DNA of 64,000 nucleotides from Bradyrhizobium sp. 132 (GTDB lineage Bacteria; Pseudomonadota; Alphaproteobacteria; Rhizobiales; Xanthobacteraceae): NCBI RefSeq assembly GCF_023074185.1, contig NZ_JADPKY010000081.1, positions 1 to 64,000 of the forward strand, read 5' to 3'. Shown piece by piece: positions 1 to 9,097 of this stretch (position 1 is its first letter; each line of letters starts with the position of its first letter). The notes under the pieces were generated by a model. It saw only the letters and a program-made list of their open reading frames with translations, ran no database searches and was not told where the DNA came from. The position numbers and the translations under genes were made by a program.

Positions 1-87
1 TCCGAAAGACCCAGCGGTCGGGACGAAAAGCTGGCAGCAATCAAACAAAAAGCTGAACATCCGCCTTGACACACCAAATCCCCATGT

Positions 88-148
88 GAGCAATCCAGAC
101 GGCTTCCGTGGAGAGAATCTGGATTGCTTCGCTGCGCTCGCAATGACG
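88..148. repeat. Intergenic palindromic repeat, family B, copy 1
   Basis: An imperfect inverted repeat built from a GCAATCCAGAC arm and a CTGGATTGCTTCGC...CGCAATGACG arm. The same arms recur at 32441-32526 and 62831-62916. This copy lacks the usual GTCATTGCGAGGAGC left end, so it looks truncated. It lies just downstream of the priA stop codon. The rest of bases 1-168 shows no gene that I can support. Confidence 0.8.
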
Positions 149-168
149 GGGAGAGAGTTTTGTAGTCC

Positions 169-2379
169 CTATAAAAAGCTCTGCGGATCGACGTCGACTT
201 CGAGCTTTTGATTGCCTTTCGGCTTCGGGCACACGGCAAGCCAGTTGCGCAAATAATCCGACAGGTCGAAGCCGCGCGCCGATTTCACCAGGATGCGGAA
301 GCGGTAGCGGCCTTTGATGACCGCGAGCGGGGCTTCCGCCGGGCCCAGCACCACCACGCGCTCGTCGCGCGGCGCGAGCGCCACGAGACGGCGGCCAAAT
401 CCTTCGGCGCTCGGTCGGTCGCCGGCGGAAATGATCAGGCTCGCGAGCCGCCCGAACGGCGGATAGAGCGTGCGCTCGCGCAAGTCGATCTCGCTGTCGT
501 AGAAGGCTTCGCGGTCGCAGGCGATCAACGCCTTCATCACGGGATGGTCGGGCTGGTGGGTCTGGAGATAGCCGACGCCGCGGCCCTGCTCGCGCCCGGC
601 GCGGCCGATCACCTGGTTGAGCAATTGCCAGGTGCGTTCCGATGCACGCGGATCGCCATTGGACAGGCCGAGATCCGCATCGACCACGCCGACGAGATTG
701 AGCCGCGGGAAATTGTGGCCCTTGGCGACCAGCTGCGTGCCGATGATGATGTCGACGCGGCCCTCCGCGATATCATTCAGCTCGGAGCGCATCGTCTCGA
801 TCGAGGTGATGAGATCGCTCGACAGCACCATGGTGCGCGCTTCCGGGAATAGCGCGGCCGCTTCCTCCTGCAAGCGCTCGACGCCGGGACCGACCGCGAC
901 CAGCGTTTCTTCCGCCGAACAATGCGGACAGATCTGCGGACGCGGCATCGAGAAGCCGCAATGGTGACAGACGAGCCGCTGGCGAAAGCGATGATCGACC
1001 AGCCAGGCATCGCAGATGGTGCACGCGAAGCGATGACCGCAGGCGCGGCACAGCGTCAGCGGCGCATAGCCGCGGCGATTGAGGAACAGCAGCGCCTGCT
1101 CGCGCTTTTCGATCGCGATTTTGATCTCGGAAGCGAGTCGCGGCGAGATGAAGCGGCCGCGCGCCGGCGGCCCGCGGCGCATGTCGATGGCCTCGATATG
1201 CGGCATGTGCTGACCGCCGAAGCGCGACGGCAGCGCGATGCGCTGATAGCGGTTCTTGCGCGCATTGACCTCGGATTCGACCGACGGCGTCGCCGAGGCC
1301 AGCACGATCGGGACCTTTGCGATATGCGCGCGCACCACCGCCATGTCGCGCGCGTGATAATGGACGCCCTCGTCCTGCTTGTAGGCCTGGTCGTGCTCTT
1401 CATCGACGACGATGAGGCCGAGATTGCCGTAAGGGAGAAACAGCGCCGAGCGCGCGCCGACCACGACCGGCGCGCTGCCCTCGGAGATCGCCGCCCAATT
1501 GCGCGCGCGGGTGCGCGGCGTCAGCTCCGAATGCCATTCCAAGGGGCGCACGCCAAAACGCTGCGCGAAGCGGTCGAGGAACTGGCCGGTCAGCGCGATC
1601 TCCGGCATCAGGATCAGCGACTGTCTTCCGCGGCGGATCGCCTCGGCCACGGCTTCGAAGTAAACCTCGGTCTTGCCCGAGCCGGTGACACCGTCGAGCA
1701 GCGCGACGTGGAAGGTGCCGTTGGCCGCGAGCGCGCGCATCGTATCGACAGCAATGCACTGGAGCTGTGTGAAATCCGGCCGGCTGAAATCCGGATCGGG
1801 AGCCGGCGGCGGCGGAGGCGGCGGCATCGGCTCGACCGTCAGCGTGCCTTCGTCGACGAGGCCGTCGATCACGCCGGCCGAAACGCCGGCTTCCTTGGCG
1901 GCTTCCGATTTGCCGTGCAGCAGCCGGTCCGACAGCACCTCGATCAGGCGCTGCCGCGCCGGCGTCAGCCGCCGCGGGGAATCACCGACCAGGCGCACGC
2001 CGGCGCGCACCCGCTCTGGGCCGAGGTTCTCGCCCATTCGCAGGCACATGCGCAGCACCATGCCGCGCGGGCTCAGCGTGTAATTGGCGACCCAATCGAC
2101 CACGGAACGCAGCTCGGGCTTCAACGGCGGGATGTCGAGCTTTTCGCTGACCTCCTTGAGACGGTTGTGCAGGCGCGGATCCGGATTGGCGTTTTCGGCC
2201 CAGACCACCGCGATCACCTCGCGCGGGCCGAGCGGCACGCCGACGAGATCGCCCGCCTTCAGCTCCATCCCGCGCGGCACCTTGTAGGAATAGGTCTGGT
2301 CGAGCGCGACCGGCACCAGCACGTCGACCATGCGGGTCGCGTTGGCGGGGGCGGTCTGGCTGCGCGACGAATGATCCAT
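169..2379 (-). CDS. priA: Primosomal protein N' (replication restart helicase PriA)
   Basis: This superfamily 2 DNA helicase recognises stalled or collapsed forks and reloads the replicative helicase. The 736 residues match the family length. Visible features are an N-terminal 3'-end-binding region opening VDVLVPVALDQTYSY (about 18-32), Walker A GVTGSGKT (about 230-237), a DEEH box (326-329, the PriA form of DEAH), and eight zinc-binding cysteines in four CxxC pairs (about 444/447, 453/456, 471/474, 484/487). A run of prolines at about 186-193 separates the DNA-binding and helicase parts. The annotated ATG gives 16 residues before the conserved start; an internal ATG at residue 17 (base 2331) is an equally good start. 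The gene is divergent from xerC. Confidence 0.97.
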   Translation of the reverse strand: MDHSSRSQTAPANATRMVDVLVPVALDQTYSYKVPRGMELKAGDLVGVPLGPREVIAVVWAENANPDPRLHNRLKEVSEKLDIPPLKPELRSVVDWVANYTLSPRGMVLRMCLRMGENLGPERVRAGVRLVGDSPRRLTPARQRLIEVLSDRLLHGKSEAAKEAGVSAGVIDGLVDEGTLTVEPMPPPPPPPAPDPDFSRPDFTQLQCIAVDTMRALAANGTFHVALLDGVTGSGKTEVYFEAVAEAIRRGRQSLILMPEIALTGQFLDRFAQRFGVRPLEWHSELTPRTRARNWAAISEGSAPVVVGARSALFLPYGNLGLIVVDEEHDQAYKQDEGVHYHARDMAVVRAHIAKVPIVLASATPSVESEVNARKNRYQRIALPSRFGGQHMPHIEAIDMRRGPPARGRFISPRLASEIKIAIEKREQALLFLNRRGYAPLTLCRACGHRFACTICDAWLVDHRFRQRLVCHHCGFSMPRPQICPHCSAEETLVAVGPGVERLQEEAAALFPEARTMVLSSDLITSIETMRSELNDIAEGRVDIIIGTQLVAKGHNFPRLNLVGVVDADLGLSNGDPRASERTWQLLNQVIGRAGREQGRGVGYLQTHQPDHPVMKALIACDREAFYDSEIDLRERTLYPPFGRLASLIISAGDRPSAEGFGRRLVALAPRDERVVVLGPAEAPLAVIKGRYRFRILVKSARGFDLSDYLRNWLAVCPKPKGNQKLEVDVDPQSFL

Positions 2380-2490
2380 GAGGGAGAATCGGAACCTGGG
2401 GGCCTTGAAGCTAACGCCTGGGGGAGGCCTTAGCGAACAGTAAACGGGTGTGATGCGATATACTGAGTGGAATCATTACGTCCAGAGCGC

Positions 2491-3456
2491 ATGAGCAAAG
2501 CGGCCGCCCCACAAATCGAGCTCGCCAGCGCCGATCCCTCGATCGCGCAGGAGATGACGCGCTGGCTGTCCCATCTCGGCGCGGAGCGGCGGCTGTCGCC
2601 GAAGACGCTGGAAGCCTATAGCCGCGACTTGCGGCAGTGCCTGGATTTCCTCTGCGCCCATTGGGGCGAGCGCGTCACGCTCAAGCGTTTCGCCGCCCTT
2701 GAGGCCACCGACATCCGTGCCTTCATGGCGATGCGCCGCGCCGACGATATTGCCGGCCGCTCGCTGATGCGCGCACTCGCGGGCCTGCGCTCGTTCGGCC
2801 GCTTTCTCGAACGCGAAGGCAAGGGCAAGGTCGGCGCACTCTCGGCGATCCGCGCGCCGAAAGTCGCCAAGACCCTGCCAAAACCGTTGCCCATGGCGTC
2901 GGCCAAACGTCTTGCGGACGCCGACGAACGCGCCGGCGAGGATCGCGAGACCTGGATTTTGGCGCGCGATGCCGCGGTGATGGCGCTTCTGTATGGATCA
3001 GGCCTGCGTATCTCCGAAGCGCTTGGCCTGACGCGCCGCGAGGTGCCGCGTCCCGGCGAGGGCGACGTGCTGATCGTGACCGGCAAGGGCAACAAGACCC
3101 GCATGGTGCCGGTGCTCCAGAACGTGCTCGCGCTCGTGCAGGAGTACGTCGCGATGTGCCCGTATCCGCTGCCGGCCGAAGGCCCGATCTTCGTCGGCGC
3201 ACGCGGCGGGCCCTTGAGCCCGCGCATCATCCAGCTCGCGATGGAGCGGCTGCGCGGCGCGCTCGGCCTGCCCGACAGCGCCACGCCGCACGCGCTTCGC
3301 CATTCCTTCGCGACGCATCTGTTGTCACGCGGCGGCGATCTGCGCGCAATTCAGGAATTGCTCGGCCATGCCTCGCTCTCGACCACGCAGATCTATACCG
3401 GCATCGATTCCGAGCGGCTGCTGGAAGTCTATGCCAGCGCGCATCCGCGGCGGTGA
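2491..3456 (+). CDS. xerC: Tyrosine recombinase XerC
   Basis: Site-specific recombinase that with XerD resolves chromosome dimers at dif. Counting from the ATG at 2491 (321 residues), the N-terminal SAM-like core-binding domain covers about 20-115. The catalytic domain carries R173 (GSGLRISEAL), K199 (VTGKGNKTR), H267 and R270 (PHALRHSF), H293 (LLGHASLSTTQ) and the nucleophile Y302 (IYT), so the set is complete. A TTG at 2467 would add eight residues; I prefer the ATG. It lies about 110 bases from divergent priA. XerC rather than XerD is inferred from resemblance to alphaproteobacterial XerC and could be tested by phylogeny. Confidence 0.93.
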   Translation: MSKAAAPQIELASADPSIAQEMTRWLSHLGAERRLSPKTLEAYSRDLRQCLDFLCAHWGERVTLKRFAALEATDIRAFMAMRRADDIAGRSLMRALAGLRSFGRFLEREGKGKVGALSAIRAPKVAKTLPKPLPMASAKRLADADERAGEDRETWILARDAAVMALLYGSGLRISEALGLTRREVPRPGEGDVLIVTGKGNKTRMVPVLQNVLALVQEYVAMCPYPLPAEGPIFVGARGGPLSPRIIQLAMERLRGALGLPDSATPHALRHSFATHLLSRGGDLRAIQELLGHASLSTTQIYTGIDSERLLEVYASAHPRR

Positions 3457-3460
3457 GGCA

Positions 3461-4024
3461 TCAGTCGGCGAGATACTCAATGTCAAAGATGTAGTTCGAG
3501 CCGCGGCCGATCTCGGCGCGAACATAGGGCTTGAACTTGAGGCGGTCATAGACCGGCGTCGTCGCCTTCACCGTGTGACCCCCGATATCGGCAAGATGTT
3601 CGGCGATTCGCTTGCCGGACCCGCGTAAGCTCTCCACGCGCCCCTCAATCACGAGGCGCGGCTCGGCATAGTCCGAATACAATGTGCTGGCGAATAGCCA
3701 AGTCCCGGCAGCACCAAGCACAAGGGCGACCACAAGCTTCCACTTGGAAAGCCGTGGCGAACCCTGGCCGCCGTTCATCAACCTGCGCAGGGCCAATCCA
3801 AACATAGTCAGCGAGAACATCACGCCGAACAGATAGGCATCCGTGACGCCCGCGATCGAGCTGCGCCAGTAGAGAAGGCCGAGGACGAAGTAGACGAAGA
3901 ACGCGCTGATCGCGGCCACGATGACGTAGAGGCGCAGCCGGGGATGGCTGATCGCCGCCAGCAGGACGACGAAAAGGGCCACGATCGGCCAAAACGCCCA
4001 GGCGATGAATTCCGCTGTAGTCAT
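3461..4024 (-). CDS. Conserved hypothetical multi-pass membrane protein
   Basis: I do not recognise a named family. The 187-residue protein starts at the ATG at 4024 (MTTAEFIAW). An open frame extends further upstream, but that part reads across the opposite-strand DUF4337 gene and looks like a shadow. It shows about four hydrophobic segments (about residues 6-24, 29-49, 55-75 and 92-110) followed by a soluble C-terminal part of about 75 residues ending RGSNYIFDIEYLAD. That tail may be an extracytoplasmic beta-rich domain. The stop codon lies four bases from the xerC stop, so the two genes are convergent and nearly touching. Confidence 0.7.
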   Translation of the reverse strand: MTTAEFIAWAFWPIVALFVVLLAAISHPRLRLYVIVAAISAFFVYFVLGLLYWRSSIAGVTDAYLFGVMFSLTMFGLALRRLMNGGQGSPRLSKWKLVVALVLGAAGTWLFASTLYSDYAEPRLVIEGRVESLRGSGKRIAEHLADIGGHTVKATTPVYDRLKFKPYVRAEIGRGSNYIFDIEYLAD

Positions 4025-4144
4025 GCGCTGAACGTAAGACGCATGACAAAAAAATCCCTTAAAGCATCCGCTCAAATGATCGCTTGGCGCTTGCGCCGGA
4101 ACAACGGTTCGGTCAATCGTGGGGAACCGAGCCAGGAGGGACTT

Positions 4145-4735
4145 ATGAGCGCACATGAAAGCATGGAGCATGCCGAGCATGCCGAGCACGCGTCCGGCTC
4201 GAACAAGAAGATCGCCCTCCTGATCGCCGTGCTGGCGCTGTTCCTGGCGATCTCGGAGACGCTCGGCAAGGGCGCCCAGACCGAATCGATCAGCAAGAAC
4301 GTCGAGGCCGCCAATCTCTGGGCGTTCTTCCAGGCGAAGAGCGTTCGCCGCACCGTGGTGCTGACCGCGTCCGAGCAGGGCAAGCTCACGCTCGGCGCCA
4401 CCACCGACGACGCCATGAAGGCGACGGTGCAGAAGCAGATCGACGACTGGACCAAGACCGCGGCGCGCTATCGCTCCGAGCCGGAGACCGGCGAAGGCAC
4501 CGAGCAGCTCGCCGAAAAGGCCAAGCACGCCGAGCACGAGCGCGACGAGGCGACCGCGAAATACCATCACTTCGAACTGGCGTCGGCCGCCTTCCAGATC
4601 GGCATCGTGCTGGCCTCGGCCACCATCATCACCGGCATCATCGCGCTCGCCTATGTCGCCGGTGTTTTGACCCTGGCCGGCATCTTCATGACGGCGCTCG
4701 GCCTGTGGATGCCCCATCTGCTGCATTTGCATTGA
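4145..4735 (+). CDS. DUF4337 domain-containing membrane protein
   Basis: A 196-residue protein of the DUF4337 family; the function of the family is not established. The N-terminus is unusually rich in His and Glu (HESMEHAEHAEHA). It is followed by one hydrophobic helix (about 23-40), a charged predicted helical region (about 45-145, including KQIDDWTKTAARYRSEPE and KAKHAEHERDEATAKY), and two closely spaced hydrophobic helices at the C-terminus. A strong Shine-Dalgarno sequence, AGGAGGG, sits five bases before the ATG at 4145 and fixes the start. The gene is transcribed alone, divergently from the membrane protein at 3461-4024. Confidence 0.85.
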   Translation: MSAHESMEHAEHAEHASGSNKKIALLIAVLALFLAISETLGKGAQTESISKNVEAANLWAFFQAKSVRRTVVLTASEQGKLTLGATTDDAMKATVQKQIDDWTKTAARYRSEPETGEGTEQLAEKAKHAEHERDEATAKYHHFELASAAFQIGIVLASATIITGIIALAYVAGVLTLAGIFMTALGLWMPHLLHLH

Positions 4736-4758
4736 TGCGCTGAAGAGACGTACACCGC

Positions 4759-4814
4759 TGTCATGCTCCGCGAAGGGGCACCCAGTAGGCCGCCCGCCTT
4801 CGCGGGCAATGACA
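4759..4814. repeat. Degenerate intergenic palindrome, family D
   Basis: Opens CTGTCATGCTCCGCG and closes CGCGGGCAATGACA, with the CCCAGTA core seen in the family D copies at 23671-23790 and 33157-33259. It is shorter than those and probably decayed. It fills the space between the convergent DUF4337 gene and the membrane protein gene at 4833. Confidence 0.55.
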
Positions 4815-4832
4815 CCGAACAAGTGGCGATGA

Positions 4833-5363
4833 TCAGCGCGCTTCGTGCACGCTCTTGCGAAAACGCTGGATCAGGCGGAGCGTGCGGGAGGACCAGCCTT
4901 CGCCGTTGCCGGCGATCAGCTCCCTGATGCGGCGCTTGACCGGATCGACCAGCTCGGCGGCCTTGGCGCGCAGCTTCATCACGAGCTGATAGAGCCGCTC
5001 GAACCAGCCCATCTCCATCAGCTTGTCGCGCGTCACGTCGAACACGAAAGCGGTGACGCCGACCCCGAGCAGCTTTGCGAACAGGATCGTGACGACCGCG
5101 CTGGTCCAGTATTCGTGCGTGAGCAGCCACAGGCCGACCAGCTTGAGCGGAAACAGCGGAACGATCGGGACCGCGAACACGATCAGCGTCATCGCCGGCG
5201 ACAGCGCGTCGACACGCTCCGACAGCCATTGCTTGAACCGCGCGAGCGGAATGATTGCGACAGCCCGCGCGACGATCGGTTCGAGATGATCCCACAGCCA
5301 GGCTTCGATCAGGAAGATGATCGCAAGCAGGACCCAGACCGGTTGAAGCAGGCGGCGCAGCAT
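4833..5363 (-). CDS. Conserved hypothetical membrane protein
   Basis: A 176-residue protein with no family I can name. It has hydrophobic segments at about 4-24, 56-84 and 88-108, with a short soluble stretch between the first two and a basic C-terminal tail of about 65 residues (DKLMEMGWFERLYQ, then KRRIRELIAGNG, LIQRFRKSVHEAR). The arrangement suggests an inner-membrane protein with a cytoplasmic amphipathic tail. It is the last gene of the minus-strand TCA block and starts 33 bases after the lpdA stop, so it is probably cotranscribed. A role in TCA metabolism does not follow from that. Confidence 0.75.
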   Translation of the reverse strand: MLRRLLQPVWVLLAIIFLIEAWLWDHLEPIVARAVAIIPLARFKQWLSERVDALSPAMTLIVFAVPIVPLFPLKLVGLWLLTHEYWTSAVVTILFAKLLGVGVTAFVFDVTRDKLMEMGWFERLYQLVMKLRAKAAELVDPVKRRIRELIAGNGEGWSSRTLRLIQRFRKSVHEAR

Positions 5364-5396
5364 GTGTTTCCCGCCCGATTCGGAGCTGGGCGCGAC

Positions 5397-6797
5397 CTAC
5401 ATATGGATGGCCCGCTTGCCGACTGCAAGCGCGGCCTCCTTGATGGCCTCCGAGCGGGTCGGGTGCGCGTGACAGGTGCGGGCAAGATCCTCGGCGCTGC
5501 CGCCAAACTCCATGAGAACGGCCGCTTCATGGATCATTTCGCCGGCTTCGCGGCCGATAATGTGCACGCCGAGCACGCGATCGGTCTTCGCATCTGCGAG
5601 AATCTTCACAAAGCCGTCGGTGGTCTGGTTGACCTTGGAGCGGCCGTTGGCGGTAAAGGGAAACTTTCCGACCGTATAAGCCACGCCCGCCTGCTTCAGC
5701 TCCTCCTCGGTCTTGCCGACGCAGGACACTTCCGGCGTGGTATACACGACGCCCGGGATAACATCGTAGTTCACGTGACCGGCCTGCCCGGCGATGATCT
5801 CCGCGACCGCGACGCCTTCATCCTCGGCCTTGTGTGCAAGCATCGGGCCCGCCACGACGTCACCGATGGCATAGACGCCCTTCACGCTGGTGGCGAAATG
5901 CGGATCGATCTGCACGCGGCCGCGATTGTCGAGCGCTACACCCGCTTCCTTCAGCCCCAGCCCGTCCGTGTACGGCGCGCGGCCGATGCAGACCAGAACG
6001 ACGTCGGCTTCCAGCGTCTCGGCAGCGCCGCCGGCGGCGGGCTCGACCCTCGCCTTCAGCATCTTGCCGGAGGTGTCCACGCCTGTGACCTTGGCGCCGA
6101 GCTTGAACGCAAAACCCTGCTTCTCCAGGATGCGCTGGAATTGCTTGGCGATCTCGCCGTCCATGCCGGGCAGGATGCGATCCAAAAATTCGACGACGAC
6201 CACTTCGGCGCCGAGACGATGCCAGACCGAGCCGAGCTCAAGGCCGATCACGCCGGCGCCGACGATCAGCAGCTTGCCGGGGACCTTGTCCAGCGAGAGC
6301 GCGCCGGTCGACGACACGATGCGGGTCTCGTCGATCTCGATGCCCTTCAGACGCGCGATGTCCGAGCCGGTGGCGATCACGATGCTCCTGGTTTCGACGA
6401 CCTGCGACTTGCCGTCGGCGGAGATCTCGACCTTGCCGGTGCCCAAGATCTTGCCGGTGCCCTTGAGCACGTCGATCTTGTTCTTCTTCATCAGGAACTC
6501 GACGCCCTTGACGTTGCCGTCGATGCCCTGCTGCTTGAAATTCATCATCGAGGGCAAATCGAGCTTCGGCGCCGACACCGACACGCCCATCTTGGCGAAG
6601 GAGTGCCCGGCTTCCTCGAACATTTCGGAGGCGTACAGCAGCGCCTTCGACGGCATGCAGCCGACATTGAGGCAGGTGCCACCGAGCGTGGCGTTCTTTT
6701 CGACCACGGCGGCTTTCATGCCGAGCTGGCTTGCGCGCACCGCGCAGACATAACCGCCCGGTCCGGTGCCGATGACGACGAGATCGTAGGTAGCCAT
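5397..6797 (-). CDS. lpdA: Dihydrolipoyl dehydrogenase (E3 of 2-oxoglutarate dehydrogenase)
   Basis: FAD-dependent disulfide oxidoreductase that reoxidises the dihydrolipoyl group of the E2 subunit and passes electrons to NAD+. The 466 residues fit the family. An FAD-binding GTGPGG lies at about 11-16, the redox-active pair is C42/C47 ([13 protein letters not shown]), the NAD-binding glycine motif is [11 protein letters not shown] (about 175-185), and the catalytic His-Glu pair is in HPTRSEAI near the C-terminus (H445, E450). It is the E3 gene of the sucAB-linked operon and follows an SDR gene by 57 bases. A second lpd for pyruvate dehydrogenase would be expected elsewhere in the genome. Confidence 0.97.
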   Translation of the reverse strand: MATYDLVVIGTGPGGYVCAVRASQLGMKAAVVEKNATLGGTCLNVGCMPSKALLYASEMFEEAGHSFAKMGVSVSAPKLDLPSMMNFKQQGIDGNVKGVEFLMKKNKIDVLKGTGKILGTGKVEISADGKSQVVETRSIVIATGSDIARLKGIEIDETRIVSSTGALSLDKVPGKLLIVGAGVIGLELGSVWHRLGAEVVVVEFLDRILPGMDGEIAKQFQRILEKQGFAFKLGAKVTGVDTSGKMLKARVEPAAGGAAETLEADVVLVCIGRAPYTDGLGLKEAGVALDNRGRVQIDPHFATSVKGVYAIGDVVAGPMLAHKAEDEGVAVAEIIAGQAGHVNYDVIPGVVYTTPEVSCVGKTEEELKQAGVAYTVGKFPFTANGRSKVNQTTDGFVKILADAKTDRVLGVHIIGREAGEMIHEAAVLMEFGGSAEDLARTCHAHPTRSEAIKEAALAVGKRAIHM

Positions 6798-6854
6798 GAG
6801 AGAAAGTCCCGTGAGTTTAGCGTGATGAGGATGTGTCAGCGTCCGCGCGGCGCG

Positions 6855-7616
6855 TCAGCGTCCGCCGGACACATCGAGAGTGGCTGCGGTGACGTAGGAG
6901 GCCTCGTCCGACATCAGCCAGACGATGGCGTTGGCGATTTCGTCGGCGGTGCCGACGCGCTTCATCGGCACCATATGGGCCAGACGATGATGCCGATCGG
7001 GCTCACCGCCGGAGGCGTGGATTTCGGTGTCGATCAGCCCGGGGCGGATGCCCGCGACGCGGATGCCTTCGCTTGCGACCTCGTAGCCAAGGCCGATGGT
7101 GAAGGAATCGATCGCGCCTTTGGAGGCAGCATAATCGACATAGGTATTGGGTGCGCCGAGCTTGGCGGCAACCGATGACAGATTGACGATGACGCCGCCC
7201 TGGCCGCCATGCTTGGTCGACATCCGCTTCACCGCTTCGCGGGCGCAGAGGATAGAGCCGGTGACGTTGACCGCCATGACGCGCTGGATGCGCTCGGCCG
7301 ACATCTCGTCGACACGCACGCCGCTGGTCCCGACGATGCCGCCATTGTTGACGAGCGCGCCGAGCGTGCCGAACTTGTCCGCCGCCTGGAACAGCGCGAG
7401 GATGTCGCTTTCCTCCGCGACGTCGCATTTGACCGCGATCGCCTTGCCGTTGCTGGCCTCGATCGCGGCAACCACCTCGTCGGCGGCCTGCTTGTTGCTG
7501 GCATAGCCGACCACGACGCGGAAGCCGCGCGCGGCCGCCGCAATCGCGGTCGCGCGGCCGATGCCGCGGCTGCCGCCGGTGATGACAACGACTTTATCCG
7601 TCACGCGCGCCTCCAT
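6855..7616 (-). CDS. Short-chain dehydrogenase/reductase (SDR) within the TCA operon
   Basis: A 253-residue classical SDR. The cofactor-binding TGGSRGIGR is near residues 14-22, NNGG replaces the usual NNAG (about 90-93), the catalytic Ser lies in NLSSVAAK, and the active-site YxxxK is YAASK. An RPGLIDTEI segment follows, as is typical. The exact substrate cannot be read from sequence; FabG-like 3-oxoacyl reductases and sugar or glucose-1-dehydrogenase-like SDRs have the same architecture. It lies between sucB (52 bases upstream) and lpdA (57 bases downstream) on the same strand, so it is almost certainly cotranscribed with 2-oxoglutarate dehydrogenase. A GTG at 7604 is an alternative start. 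Confidence 0.9.
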   Translation of the reverse strand: MEARVTDKVVVITGGSRGIGRATAIAAAARGFRVVVGYASNKQAADEVVAAIEASNGKAIAVKCDVAEESDILALFQAADKFGTLGALVNNGGIVGTSGVRVDEMSAERIQRVMAVNVTGSILCAREAVKRMSTKHGGQGGVIVNLSSVAAKLGAPNTYVDYAASKGAIDSFTIGLGYEVASEGIRVAGIRPGLIDTEIHASGGEPDRHHRLAHMVPMKRVGTADEIANAIVWLMSDEASYVTAATLDVSGGR

Positions 7617-7668
7617 GGTTCGACACGCGCCGCCGCGAAAGGCGACGGCGCTCGCAGAGCATTAGGGA

Positions 7669-8916
7669 TCAGAGATCGAGCACCAGGCGAGCCGGATCTT
7701 CCAGGCTCTCCTTGACGCGAACCAGGAAGGTGACGGCTTCCTTGCCGTCGATGACGCGGTGATCGTAGGACAGTGCCAGGTACATCATCGGGCGGACCTC
7801 GACCTTGCCGCCGATCGCCATCGGCCGCTCCTGGATCTTGTGCATGCCGAGGATGGCCGACTGCGGCGCATTCAGGATCGGGGTCGACATCAGCGAGCCG
7901 TAGATGCCGCCATTGGTGATGGTGAAGGTGCCGCCCTGCATCTCGTCGATCTTGAGCTGGCCGTCGCGGGCGCGGCGGCCGAAATCGGCGATGCCCTTCT
8001 CGATGTCGGCGATCGACTTGTTGTCGCAGTCGCGCACCACGGGCACGACGAGGCCCTTGTCGGTGCCGACGGCGACGCCGATGTGGTAGTAGTTCTTGTA
8101 GATCAGATCGGTGCCGTCGATCTCGGCATTGACAGCCGGGATGTCCTTCAGCGCCTGCACGACGGCCTTGGTGAAGAAGCCCATGAAGCCGAGCTTCGAG
8201 CCGTGCTTCTTCTCGAACGCATCCTTGTAGTGGGCACGCAGCGCCATGACGTTGGTCATGTCGACCTCGTTGAAGGTCGTGAGCATCGCCGCGGTGTTCT
8301 GCACGTCCTTGAGGCGGCGCGCGATGGTCTGGCGCAGCCGGGTCATCTTGACGCGCTCTTCGCGGGCGGCGTCATCGGCCGGCGACGGCGCGCGGACCTG
8401 AACGGCGGCGGCGGGCTGGTTGACCGGGGTCGGCGCAGACGCCGCACGCTCGATCGCGGCGAGCATGTCGCCCTTGGTGACGCGGCCGTCCTTGCCGGAG
8501 CCCGGAACGGTCGAGGCGTCGATGCCGGTCTCAGCCGAGAGTTTGCGCACGGACGGGGCGAGCGGGGCGTCGGCCGGCGGCGCCTTTGACGCCGCAGCGG
8601 GAGCAGCCGCGGCGGCGGCGGCAGGAGCGGCAGCCGCGGGCTTTGCGGGCGCAGCGGCAGCCGGCTTGGCAGCGCCAGCGGCGCCCTCGGTGATCTGGCC
8701 GAGCAGCGCACCAACCGCAACGGTCGCGCCATCGGCGGCGACGATCTCGCTCAGCGTGCCGGCGGAGGGCGCCGGGACTTCGATGGTGACCTTGTCAGTC
8801 TCGAGCTCCACCAAGGGCTCGTCGACGGCGACGGGATCGCCGGCCTTCTTGAACCAGCGGCCGATGGTGGCCTCAGTGACGGATTCGCCGAGGGTCGGCA
8901 CACGAATTTCAGTCAT
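7669..8916 (-). CDS. sucB: Dihydrolipoyllysine-residue succinyltransferase (E2 of 2-oxoglutarate dehydrogenase)
   Basis: Core enzyme of the 2-oxoglutarate dehydrogenase complex; it moves the succinyl group from E1 to CoA on a swinging lipoyl arm. Of 415 residues, 1-78 form the lipoyl domain with the lipoylated K42 in ELETDKVT. A long Ala/Pro linker follows, then the E1/E3-binding domain at about 117-155 ([18 protein letters not shown]). The catalytic domain carries the active-site SYDHRVIDG (H386). Start: an AAGGA motif lies before the ATG at 8916. It is downstream of sucA, with a 181-base gap that contains a repeat. Confidence 0.97.
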   Translation of the reverse strand: MTEIRVPTLGESVTEATIGRWFKKAGDPVAVDEPLVELETDKVTIEVPAPSAGTLSEIVAADGATVAVGALLGQITEGAAGAAKPAAAAPAKPAAAAPAAAAAAAPAAASKAPPADAPLAPSVRKLSAETGIDASTVPGSGKDGRVTKGDMLAAIERAASAPTPVNQPAAAVQVRAPSPADDAAREERVKMTRLRQTIARRLKDVQNTAAMLTTFNEVDMTNVMALRAHYKDAFEKKHGSKLGFMGFFTKAVVQALKDIPAVNAEIDGTDLIYKNYYHIGVAVGTDKGLVVPVVRDCDNKSIADIEKGIADFGRRARDGQLKIDEMQGGTFTITNGGIYGSLMSTPILNAPQSAILGMHKIQERPMAIGGKVEVRPMMYLALSYDHRVIDGKEAVTFLVRVKESLEDPARLVLDL

Positions 8917-9040
8917 GGTCTTTTCCTTAAGGAGATCGCCAATGCGGTCGGGAATTTTCAGGTGTCATCGGCCGGCGAAAAGCAGGCCATCCAGCAAGCC
9001 CAAACGTTCGCATTCACCACGGACGCCACGGTTTGCCGGA

Positions 9041-9080
9041 TGCCCCGCTCCAGTGCGCCATTGCGCACAAGGCGGGGCAT
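9041..9080. repeat. Stem-loop in the sucA-sucB gap
   Basis: TGCCCCGC pairs with GCGGGGCA (9041-9048 with about 9072-9079), and the interior pairs again (GTGCGC with GCGCAC). It resembles a half-copy of the family D repeats that contain GCGGGGCATGACA. Its position 18 bases beyond the sucA stop could affect transcript stability or the E1:E2 expression ratio; this is inference. Confidence 0.6.
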
Positions 9081-9097
9081 GACGCAGCTCGAAAAGC

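Noticed and set aside
4098-4121. GGAAC...CGT resembling an EcfG (general stress) promoter before the DUF4337 gene
   Set aside because: The spacing is 15 bases and the -10 part is CGTG instead of the expected CGTT, so the match is too weak to call.
3461-4822. Long 453-codon version of the membrane protein gene
   Set aside because: The first two thirds run antisense through the DUF4337 gene, which has a strong ribosome binding site; the conserved-looking protein starts at 4024.
4845-7178. 777-codon plus-strand open frame antisense to lpdA and the SDR gene
   Set aside because: It is a high-GC shadow. Its composition (Asp/His/Arg-rich, no domain) mirrors the opposite-strand codons, while the minus-strand genes have full family motifs.
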